Of a DNA stretch of 64,000 nt, positions 50,446 through 57,901 are shown one piece after another. Source of the DNA: Tamlana carrageenivorans (GTDB lineage Bacteria > Bacteroidota > Bacteroidia > Flavobacteriales > Flavobacteriaceae); NCBI RefSeq assembly GCF_002893765.1, contig NZ_CP025938.1, forward strand, positions 3,677,501 to 3,741,500, in the 5' to 3' direction. Numbering within the stretch: the first letter of the stretch is position 1; each line of letters starts with the position of its first letter. The notes beneath the pieces were generated by a model. The model searched no databases and was not told the origin of the DNA. It was given only the letters and a program-made list of their open reading frames with translations. Both the position numbers and the translations under genes were made by a program.

Positions 50446-52632
50446 CTACCTCGTAAATAATAACTCTCTGTATTTTGTTAATGGCCAAATTTCATCATCA
50501 ACAAGAAGTTCCAATTTATCACAATGGTAACGGATTTCATCAAAGAAAGGCATCACCTTTTTACTGTATGCCTCTGCCCGCTTATCCATTTCTAGTAATT
50601 TGTTTGCATTTCTTCGCTCATCTATCATTTTAGTGACGTTTGAATTAATGCCTTCAATGTGATTTGAAATTTCTTCAATTAACGTTATTTGTTCCCTAGC
50701 AACATTTTTAAAATTTTTATCAAAGATTTCTTTTAAGCCCTTAACGTTTTCTATCAATACATTTTGATACTTCACTGCTGTAGGCACAATATTATTTCTT
50801 GCTATATCTGCCAAGACACGACTTTCAATTTGAATATGCATCACATAAGCTTCAACTTCAATCTCATAACGTGCTTTAGTTTCAATTTCACTCATCACAT
50901 TCATTTCCTTAAACAGAGATACGGTTTCCTTTGAAATACTTGCTTTTAATGCTTCGGGTGTGGATTTACTATTGCTTAAACCACGCTTTTTAGCCTCAGC
51001 TTCCCACGCCTCACCATAACTGTTCCCTTCGAATAAAACATCTTTGGTAGACTTGATATATTCACGAAGCACATTAAAAACAGCTTCGTCTTTCTTCAAG
51101 TCCTTTTTATCTATTAAGGCGTCAACCTCTTTTTTAAAATCTTTTAATTGCTTTGCTACAATGGTATTTAAAACCGTCATTGGGTTTCCACAGTTTGCCA
51201 TAGAACCCACGGCTCTAAATTCAAACTTGTTCCCTGTAAAGGCAAAAGGAGAGGTTCTGTTTCTATCGGTATTATCTAATAAAACATCCGGAATTTTACC
51301 AACCACATTCAGTTTAAGTTCTGTTTTTTCTTGAGGTGATAATTTCCCTTTTGTAACACCTTCAAGCTCTTCAAGCACTTTTTTCAATTGTTCTCCTATA
51401 AAGACAGAAATAATGGCTGGAGGCGCTTCATTAGCTCCTAATCGATGATCGTTACTTGCTGAAGCAATCACCGCTCTTAATAGGGCTTCGTGTTTATGAA
51501 CCGCTTTAATCGTATTAACAAAAAAGGTTAAAAACTGTAAACTACTCATTGGCGTTTTTCCTGGCGCGAGTAAGTTTACACCAGTATCGGTAGAAAGCGA
51601 CCAGTTATTATGTTTTCCAGAGCCATTTACACCAGCGAAAGGCTTTTCATGAAAAAGCACTTTAAAATTATGTTTAGAAGCAATTCTGCCCATAATATCC
51701 ATTAACAAGGAATTATGGTCTACCGCTAAATTCGCTTCTTCAAAAATTGGAGCGACTTCAAATTGGTTTGGAGCTACCTCATTATGTCGTGTTTTCACAG
51801 GAATCCCTAAAAGCATACATTCTTTTTCCAGTTCACGCATAAAATTTAATGCGCGATTAGGTATTGATCCAAAGTAATGATCGTCTAGTTGTTGTCCTTT
51901 TGCCGAGGTATGCCCTAGCAATGTTCTGCCCGTTAACATGATATCAGGACGACTGGCGGCTAGGGTTTTATCAATCAAAAAATACTCTTGTTCCCATCCT
52001 AACGAAGAGGTTACTTTTTTTACATTTTTATCAAAATATTTACAAACGGCTGTAGCCGCAGTATCTACAGCTTGCAAAGCTCGTAATAAAGGCGTTTTAT
52101 AATCCAAAGCCTCACCTGTATAGGCCACAAAAATAGTTGGAATACATAAAGTTGTTCCATAAATAAATGCGGGTGAAGTAGGATCCCAAGCCGTATAACC
52201 TCTTGCTTCGAAAGTATTACGAATACCGCCGTTTGGAAAACTAGACGCATCAGGTTCTTGCTGTACTAATTGTGATCCCCCAAATTGTTCAATAGCCAAA
52301 TCATCACCAACCGTCTCAAAAAAAGCATCGTGTTTTTCAGCCGTCGCCCCCGTTAAAGGTTGAAACCAGTGAGTATAGTGGGTTACTCCTTTCGCTAGCG
52401 CCCAATCTTTCATAGAAGACGCTACTTGATCGGCTATATTTCTGTCAATTTTTTTCCCAAATTGCACCGCATTTTCAACACCTACAAAAGCATCTTTCGT
52501 GAGGTATTGACGCATGGTTTTCATGTTAAATACATTTTTACCAAATATTTCAGATCTTCGCTCCACCTCTTCAATTTTGACAGGTTTATAAGCTAGTGAT
52601 TCTTTTATAGCATGAAATCTAAGTGTCGACAT
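50446..52632 (-). CDS. glnN: Glutamine synthetase type III
   Basis: 728 aa, the length of the GSIII class. Markers: FQPLTGATAEKHDAFFE near 110, GWEQEYFLID with the metal-binding Glu, TRHNEVAPNQFEVAPIFEEA, VDHNSLLMDIMGRIA, and the ATP-binding KPFAGVNGSGKHNNWSLST, RTSPFAFTGNKFEFRAVGS. It makes glutamine from glutamate, ammonia and ATP as a dodecamer. It is transcribed away from a second glutamine synthetase at 52898, so the 265-bp gap between them must hold two divergent promoters and possibly a shared nitrogen control site. Confidence 0.95.
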   Translation of the reverse strand: MSTLRFHAIKESLAYKPVKIEEVERRSEIFGKNVFNMKTMRQYLTKDAFVGVENAVQFGKKIDRNIADQVASSMKDWALAKGVTHYTHWFQPLTGATAEKHDAFFETVGDDLAIEQFGGSQLVQQEPDASSFPNGGIRNTFEARGYTAWDPTSPAFIYGTTLCIPTIFVAYTGEALDYKTPLLRALQAVDTAATAVCKYFDKNVKKVTSSLGWEQEYFLIDKTLAASRPDIMLTGRTLLGHTSAKGQQLDDHYFGSIPNRALNFMRELEKECMLLGIPVKTRHNEVAPNQFEVAPIFEEANLAVDHNSLLMDIMGRIASKHNFKVLFHEKPFAGVNGSGKHNNWSLSTDTGVNLLAPGKTPMSSLQFLTFFVNTIKAVHKHEALLRAVIASASNDHRLGANEAPPAIISVFIGEQLKKVLEELEGVTKGKLSPQEKTELKLNVVGKIPDVLLDNTDRNRTSPFAFTGNKFEFRAVGSMANCGNPMTVLNTIVAKQLKDFKKEVDALIDKKDLKKDEAVFNVLREYIKSTKDVLFEGNSYGEAWEAEAKKRGLSNSKSTPEALKASISKETVSLFKEMNVMSEIETKARYEIEVEAYVMHIQIESRVLADIARNNIVPTAVKYQNVLIENVKGLKEIFDKNFKNVAREQITLIEEISNHIEGINSNVTKMIDERRNANKLLEMDKRAEAYSKKVMPFFDEIRYHCDKLELLVDDEIWPLTKYRELLFTR

Positions 52633-52827
52633 TTTTTAAAACTTTGATAAATAAATACAAAAACAAAAATAGTTAGCTTTTATCAATTATGTAGTAACTG
52701 ACTAAAATTTTATTGTTAACACTTTTTCAGTATTTAAATAAAAATTTCAACTTTTTTCTAAATATACCTTAAAATAATAGGGTATAAATAAAAATATAGC
52801 ACCCTTTAGTTAAAAGACCCCCATTAA

Positions 52828-52858
52828 TTTCAATTAAATACATAAAAATTTATATTTG
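52828..52858 (+). promoter_or_regulatory. Promoter of the short glutamine synthetase
   Basis: TTTC at 52828-52831 (one base off TTTG), a 19-base spacer, and TATATTTG at 52851-52858, a perfect -7 box. The ATG is at 52898, leaving a leader of about 30 bases. Confidence 0.65.
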
Positions 52859-52897
52859 TGATATTAATACTAACATTTCATTTATTATATAATTATT

Positions 52898-53920
52898 ATG
52901 GCAAAAATTAAATTAGAATACATTTGGTTAGATGGGTACTACCCAACTCAAAATATGAGAAGTAAAACCAAAGTAGAAGAGCATGAAAACTTTCAAGGAA
53001 CTTTAGAAGAAATAGGAAACTGGTCTTTTGACGGATCTTCTACAAGACAAGCTGAAGGAGGCTCTTCAGATTGTTTACTTGTTCCTGTTGCTATTTACCC
53101 AGATCCAGATCGTGTTAATGGATGGTTAGTAATGACTGAAGTTATGAATGCAGACGGTACGCCTCACGTTTCTAACGGTAGAGCTACTATTGATGACGAA
53201 GATGATGATTTCTGGTTTGGTTTTGAGCAAGAATACTTTATCATGGATACAGCAACTCAATTACCATTAGGTTTCCCTGTTGGTGGTTACCCTGCTCCAC
53301 AAGGTATGTACTACTGTTCAGTTGGTGGAAAAAACACCCATGGTAGAGATTTAGTCGAAGAGCATGCTGATTTATGTATTGAGGCTGGATTAAACTTTGA
53401 AGGTATCAACCAAGAGGTTGCTTCTGGACAATGGGAATTCCAATTATTTGCTAAAGGCGCTAAGAAAGCAGGAGATGAAATTTGGATTGCTAGATATTTA
53501 TTAGACCGTTTAACTGAAAAATACGGATACTATATTGAATACCACCCAAAACCACTAGGTAAAGATATGGATTGGAATGGTTCTGGTATGCACGCTAACT
53601 TCTCTAACAATGTATTAAGAACTTGTGGGGATAAAGAAACTTACGCAAAAATTTGTGAAGCTTTCCGTCCAGTTGTTGATGAGCACATCGCAGTTTACGG
53701 TGAGTTTAACGACCAACGTTTAACAGGTTTACACGAAACTGCTGCTATTACAGATTTCTCTTGGGGAGTTTCAGATAGAGGTGCTTCAATCCGTATTCCA
53801 TTAATCGCTGTAGAAAAAGGATACAAAGGATGGTTAGAAGATAGAAGACCAGCTTCTAACGGTGACCCATACAAAATTGCTGCAAGAATTATCAAAACTG
53901 TAAAATCAGCTAAGATCTAA
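52898..53920 (+). CDS. glnA: Glutamine synthetase, beta-Grasp (GSII-like)
   Basis: 340 aa, the short eukaryote-like type. LEYIWLDGYYPTQNMRSKTK, GNWSFDGSSTRQAEGGSSDC (D-GSS-T near 45-60), FWFGFEQEYFIMD with the metal Glu, INQEVASGQWEFQLFAKGAK, and the ATP-binding GKDMDWNGSGMHANFSN, and RGASIRIP near the end are all GSII markers. Codons are strongly biased toward a highly expressed set (GGT, GAA, TTA, AAC), unlike neighbours. It makes glutamine alongside GlnN. Perfect -7 box upstream and a very strong palindromic terminator downstream. Confidence 0.95.
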   Translation: MAKIKLEYIWLDGYYPTQNMRSKTKVEEHENFQGTLEEIGNWSFDGSSTRQAEGGSSDCLLVPVAIYPDPDRVNGWLVMTEVMNADGTPHVSNGRATIDDEDDDFWFGFEQEYFIMDTATQLPLGFPVGGYPAPQGMYYCSVGGKNTHGRDLVEEHADLCIEAGLNFEGINQEVASGQWEFQLFAKGAKKAGDEIWIARYLLDRLTEKYGYYIEYHPKPLGKDMDWNGSGMHANFSNNVLRTCGDKETYAKICEAFRPVVDEHIAVYGEFNDQRLTGLHETAAITDFSWGVSDRGASIRIPLIAVEKGYKGWLEDRRPASNGDPYKIAARIIKTVKSAKI

Positions 53921-53953
53921 TTCAAACAACACAACAATTGTTTTGTTCATAAT

Positions 53954-53985
53954 AAAAGGCTAACATGATATCATGTTAGCCTTTT
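53954..53985. terminator. Bidirectional terminator between the glutamine synthetase and antiporter genes
   Basis: 32-bp perfect palindrome, AAAAGGCTAACATGAT and its reverse complement; serves both converging genes. Confidence 0.9.
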
Positions 53986-54012
53986 ATTTTTGACTTAATG
54001 AAAAATAAAGAA

Positions 54013-54957
54013 TTATTTATTGGTAAATATTAAAAACATAAACACGCCGTAGGCACCCACTAAAACGAGCCCTTTTATTCTATTTATTTGAAGTTTTTTA
54101 GGTAGAAATATTAACGGAACCAAAATGGCAGCAAAACCTAACATCCATATAATGTCGTTGGTAAGAATTTCAGGAGCGGTTACAGGAATAGACTTTACCA
54201 ATGCGGTTAGCCCTAATACCGATCCAATATTAAAAATATTTGAGCCAATTAAATTCCCTAAAGAAATGGCTTTTTCTTGTTTAGCAGCCGCAATAACCGA
54301 AGCAGCCAATTCAGGTACACTAGTACCAATTGCAATTAAGGAAACACCTATTACAGCTTCACTAATCCCCATGGCTAATGCTATTTCTTTAGAGCCTTCA
54401 ACAAGCCATTCACTCCCAAAATAAAGCGCTGCAGCTCCAATTAATAACCAGATTATAATCTTAAAATTTGAAACTACGGCTAGGGTATCATCCACTTCAT
54501 CGGAACCAACATCTTTTCTAGCACTCCTCACTAAAACCACAAGAAATAAAATAAGCCCAGCAAACAGCACTCCACCTTCCCACATAGATAACACCAAATC
54601 ATTACTTAAAAAATAATATAAGGCCATTGAAAAAACCATCATTACGGGCCAATTAAGCCTGTAAAAAGAACGATCTACCCCAATGGTACTCACCAAAGCT
54701 GTTATTCCTAATACCAATCCGATATTAGCTATATTAGACCCAATAACGTTATTAATGGCTATTGCCGGTGACCCTGAAAAAGCCGCTTGAACACTTACTA
54801 GTAATTCTGGAGCAGAGGTTGCGAATGACACCACCGTCATTCCAATAACCATTTTAGAAATATTAAATTTAAAAGAAAGTGCCACCGATGAACGTACTAA
54901 AAACTCGCCACCAATCACTAACAAAATAAAACCTAGAACAACCAATAGAATACTCAT
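54013..54957 (-). CDS. CaCA-family Na+(K+)/Ca2+ antiporter
   Basis: 314 aa from the ATG at 54957 (MSILLVVLGFILLVIGG); a 14-residue longer start is unlikely. About ten membrane helices in two inverted halves, each with a signature alpha repeat: VIGMTVVSFATSAPELLVSV near 40-60 and VIGVSLIAIGTSVPELAASV near 205-225, where the acidic residues bind Ca2+. YrbG-like. It exports calcium using sodium or proton gradients. Single gene converging with the glutamine synthetase. Confidence 0.92.
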   Translation of the reverse strand: MSILLVVLGFILLVIGGEFLVRSSVALSFKFNISKMVIGMTVVSFATSAPELLVSVQAAFSGSPAIAINNVIGSNIANIGLVLGITALVSTIGVDRSFYRLNWPVMMVFSMALYYFLSNDLVLSMWEGGVLFAGLILFLVVLVRSARKDVGSDEVDDTLAVVSNFKIIIWLLIGAAALYFGSEWLVEGSKEIALAMGISEAVIGVSLIAIGTSVPELAASVIAAAKQEKAISLGNLIGSNIFNIGSVLGLTALVKSIPVTAPEILTNDIIWMLGFAAILVPLIFLPKKLQINRIKGLVLVGAYGVFMFLIFTNK

Positions 54958-55065
54958 ATCATAATTTTTATGCGAATATAATATAATACCTATAACCAAT
55001 TAAAGTATCTCACAATTCATATAAAACTAATAAGGCATAAATTTATTTATGATTACTTTTGAATT

Positions 55066-55218
55066 ATGAAAAAACATTTTTTTAAAATCTTAGCCAAGAT
55101 AAACAAGGCTGTACTACCAAGTTACTCTAAAAAACAGCTAGATATTTCAAAAGCGAATAAGTTACAGCTTGCCATTATAGGTTGGCGATGGTATGTCACA
55201 AAACGGACAATTGACTAA
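55066..55218 (+). CDS. Conserved 50-aa Flavobacteriaceae protein
   Basis: ATG 55066 to TAA 55218. KKHFFKILAKINKAVLPSYS and KANKLQLAIIGWRWYVTKRT match, from memory, a small conserved gene of Flavobacteriaceae that is often misnamed SsrA-binding protein in databases; it is too short for real SmpB. It overlaps the end of the converging mazG gene by 4 bp. Basic, probably cytoplasmic or membrane-associated; role unknown. Confidence 0.75.
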   Translation: MKKHFFKILAKINKAVLPSYSKKQLDISKANKLQLAIIGWRWYVTKRTID

Positions 55219-55988
55219 ACGTTTTTTGCTTCCTCCCAAAAAACATCCATCTCGGCTAGGGTCATTTCTTTTAAAGGTTTATTTAAACTTTTAGCCTTTT
55301 CTTCAAGATATTGAAATCGTTTTGAGAACTTTTTATTGGTGCGCTCCAAGGCATTTTCTGGGTTAATCTTTAAAAATCTTGCATAATTTACCATTGAAAA
55401 AAGCACGTCACCAAATTCACTTTCCATAGCCTCTTGGTCGCCTTTTTCCCCTTCCGCTTTAAATTCGGCAAGTTCCTCCTCTACTTTTTCCCATACTTGA
55501 TTAGGAGCCTCCCAATCGAAACCTACACCAGCTACCTTTTCCTGAATTCTATTCGCTTTTACCAATGCAGGTAAACTATCTGGAACGCCCTCTAAAACAC
55601 TATTTTTACCTTCTTTAAGTTTTAAATTTTCCCAATTACGTTTAACATCATCTTCATTTTCAACTGTAACGTCGCCATAAATATGAGGATGCCTATGAAT
55701 TAATTTTTCACAAATCGTATTACAAACATCAGCGATATCAAAATCATTGGTTTCACTTCCTATTTTCGAGTAAAAAACGATATGTAATAACACATCACCC
55801 AGTTCTTTTTTAACCTCATCTAAATCTTGATCTAAAATGGCATCACCAAGCTCATAAGTTTCTTCAATTGTTAAATGTCTTAAAGACTCCATGGTTTGCT
55901 TTTTATCCCACGGACATTGCTCACGAAGTTCGTCCATAATGGTTAATAAACGATCGAAAGCCTTAAGTTGATTTTCTCTTGAATTCAT
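55215..55988 (-). CDS. mazG: Nucleoside triphosphate pyrophosphohydrolase
   Basis: 257 aa, full-length MazG with two all-alpha repeats. First: LTIEETYELGDAILDQDLDE, VKKELGDVLLHIVFYSKIG (EExxE, ExxD); second: VEEELAEFKAEGEK and MESEFGDVLFSMVNYARFLK. The start CPWDKKQTMESLRHLT is a MazG signature. It hydrolyses NTPs and dNTPs to monophosphates and pyrophosphate, removing abnormal nucleotides and in some bacteria lowering ppGpp. Not linked to the MazEF pair at 2544. Single gene. Confidence 0.95.
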   Translation of the reverse strand: MNSRENQLKAFDRLLTIMDELREQCPWDKKQTMESLRHLTIEETYELGDAILDQDLDEVKKELGDVLLHIVFYSKIGSETNDFDIADVCNTICEKLIHRHPHIYGDVTVENEDDVKRNWENLKLKEGKNSVLEGVPDSLPALVKANRIQEKVAGVGFDWEAPNQVWEKVEEELAEFKAEGEKGDQEAMESEFGDVLFSMVNYARFLKINPENALERTNKKFSKRFQYLEEKAKSLNKPLKEMTLAEMDVFWEEAKNV

Positions 55989-56103
55989 AGGTAACTATTT
56001 TTAGCTAAAATACGATTATATATCCTTTTTTAACACCTGTTCTGCCTTAATGGAAAAACTAAAACCGCTTTCACTACACAAACTTAAACCTGGTGAAATA
56101 AAT

Positions 56104-56126
56104 AAAGCTGCCATTACAGCAGCTTT
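56104..56126 (-). terminator. Intrinsic terminator of the 292-aa lipoprotein gene
   Basis: AAAGCTGC / GCAGCTTT with a 7-base loop, followed by ATTTATTT on the - strand, 25 bp past the stop. Confidence 0.6.
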
Positions 56127-56150
56127 ACTAGATTTAAAAGAAAAAATATT

Positions 56151-57029
56151 TTATCTAGAAACTGTTCCGGAAGGAAAGCTTAAGTTTGGTGACATATTAT
56201 AAGTTACATGCTGCATGGCATTGCTGGAAATGTTACCAACTAATGGCTTTAATAGAAATGGCGCTGGACTGTTATCTGGGTCTGGCTCAATAGAAATCAC
56301 AGCTATTCCTCCCGATAAATCCAATGGAAAAGTTAGTCCTGCAGGTGCATTTACGAGAAAATCTTCTCCCGGAAATGGCGGGCCTGCCATGGGACCACTA
56401 AAACCTTTAAAATCATCCATCTCATTAACCTTTAAAAATGTTCCGGTTGTAATTGGTTGTCCTTTAACTGCCCAACCTTCATATTTCCAGCCTTCAGGTA
56501 AAACAGGCAAATCCAATCCTGCCGCAGGACTTCCTGAAGAAGTGTCTAAGAACCATAATCCGCTTTTCTCATCAGTATCATCACTATTTGTTGGCGTTGC
56601 CAAGAAATAGTTACCTGAAATACCGCTAAAATCATCACCTAAGGCAGCACCATGAGCAATGGTTAAATCACCTTGAGCTCCATTAAAATCTCCTGCTAAT
56701 ATGTGTGTTTTACTAGGTGCTGGATCATCACCAACAGCAGGTTCTATAGTTAGAATAAAAGCTGTAGCCTCTGCTAGGTCGTTCGCATTTAAAGCAAAAT
56801 CGTTATCCGACAACTCACCACTATCGTTTACTGTAAAACGCCCCGTAGTTTGTGGTGTTCCATCAACCATAATCCATCCCTCATAAACGTAATCATCTCC
56901 AAGGTTTTCCAAGCCTTCAATGTTTAAAGTTAAATCGGATGTTTTTGGTGTATTATCATCATCGTTTGAACAATTGGTAAAACCAATTGATAAAGCGAAT
57001 AAGGCAAAAAGTTTAAATGGCTTAATCAT
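56151..57029 (-). CDS. Lipoprotein with duplicated anti-sigma-K-like domain
   Basis: 292 aa, lipobox GFTNC (Cys20), then Asp-rich linker SNDDDNTPKTSD. Two homologous domains: DYVYEGWIMVDGTPQTTGRF near 45-65 and GWKYEGWAVKGQPITTGTFL near 180-200, each followed by AFILTIEPAVGDDPAPSKTH or AVISIEPDPDNSPAPFLLKP. This Y-EGW/IEP pattern is that of the anti-sigma-K (RskA) C-terminal domain; here without membrane helix or sigma-binding part, so it is not an anti-sigma factor in the usual sense. A surface or periplasmic role is likely. Confidence 0.75.
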   Translation of the reverse strand: MIKPFKLFALFALSIGFTNCSNDDDNTPKTSDLTLNIEGLENLGDDYVYEGWIMVDGTPQTTGRFTVNDSGELSDNDFALNANDLAEATAFILTIEPAVGDDPAPSKTHILAGDFNGAQGDLTIAHGAALGDDFSGISGNYFLATPTNSDDTDEKSGLWFLDTSSGSPAAGLDLPVLPEGWKYEGWAVKGQPITTGTFLKVNEMDDFKGFSGPMAGPPFPGEDFLVNAPAGLTFPLDLSGGIAVISIEPDPDNSPAPFLLKPLVGNISSNAMQHVTYNMSPNLSFPSGTVSR

Positions 57030-57097
57030 AATTTCATGTTTTTAGTTTAGTTCAAAATTAAACTCTAAAAAGAAGATAAAAAGTTAGCTAGCTTACA

Positions 57098-57769
57098 TTA
57101 GCTCACTTTTTTATAGACAAAAATTTCATTCCTATTGAAGTCAATAAGTTTTTCTTCTCTTAGCTCATTCATAATTGAATTTATAGTAGGTCTAGAAGTT
57201 CCTATTAAACTAGCCATGTCTTTTTGGGTATAGGGGTGACATATTTTTATATTGCCTGTTTTTTCGCAGCATACGCCGTATTCTTCACAAAGTTCTTGAA
57301 GAAATTCCATTAACCGGGTGCGTACATCTTTAAATAACAAGAGCTGCAGCCGGCGTTCTAATTTTCGAATTCTAAAATTAATGAGTTTATAAATTTTTAA
57401 AGAAAATGTTTTATTATCGCGCATAAGTTCATGCAACACTGAAACGTTTACAGAACATATTACGGTTTCTTTATCTAAAGCTTGGGCAAATTCATTTCGA
57501 ACATCTTCTCCTAAGATTGCCTTTTCGCCAAAGACATCTCCTTTTCTTAAAACAGCTTTTACGACTTCCAGACCATCTGAGGTGTAATAGCCAATTTTAA
57601 CTTTCCCTTTTTCGATTAAAAATATTTTATTAGAATGATCATCTTCAAAATAAATATAATCTTTTGGTTTATAAACGTTAAAGTTATGGCAATCCTTAAA
57701 GGTTTTAAATTTATGCGGACATAAAATTTTAAAAACATTAACGTCGTCTAAATACCAAAAATTATCCAT
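57098..57769 (-). CDS. Crp/Fnr-family transcription regulator
   Basis: 223 aa from the ATG at 57769 (MDNFWYLDDVNVFKIL); a longer frame to 57826 overlaps the aconitase terminator and is rejected. Cyclic-nucleotide-binding fold at about 30-140 (KIFLIEKGKVKIGYYTSDG, LRKGDVFGEKAILGED) and C-terminal winged helix (YTQKDMASLIGTSRPTINSI, MNELREEKLIDFNR). The Arg and Glu of cAMP pocket are only partly recognisable. No Fnr cysteine cluster. Ligand and regulon unknown; single gene. Confidence 0.9.
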   Translation of the reverse strand: MDNFWYLDDVNVFKILCPHKFKTFKDCHNFNVYKPKDYIYFEDDHSNKIFLIEKGKVKIGYYTSDGLEVVKAVLRKGDVFGEKAILGEDVRNEFAQALDKETVICSVNVSVLHELMRDNKTFSLKIYKLINFRIRKLERRLQLLLFKDVRTRLMEFLQELCEEYGVCCEKTGNIKICHPYTQKDMASLIGTSRPTINSIMNELREEKLIDFNRNEIFVYKKVS

Positions 57770-57814
57770 GAAAGTTATTTTTATGTTTTGACGAAAAGAA
57801 GCGTTTTTACTTAC

Positions 57815-57844
57815 AAAAAAGACCATCCTTTCGGATGATCTTTT
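57815..57844 (-). terminator. Intrinsic terminator downstream of acn
   Basis: AAAAGATCATCC-GAAA-GGATGGTCTTTTTT on the - strand: 12-bp stem with a GAAA tetraloop and T-run. Confidence 0.85.
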
Positions 57845-57901
57845 GAAATGTTATGAATCATATCATAAAAACAGCGTCAATTACTGTTTTAAATGAAGAG
57901 G

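Noticed and set aside
2544..55988. Functional link between mazG at 55215 and the mazEF pair
   Set aside because: They are 52 kb apart in different genome compartments; the shared name is historical.
56050..56202. 50-aa + strand frame (MEKLKPLSLHKLKPGEINKA...)
   Set aside because: It overlaps the terminator at 56104-56126 and the end of the opposite gene by 52 bp; sequence looks partly protein-like, so it is a weak candidate only.
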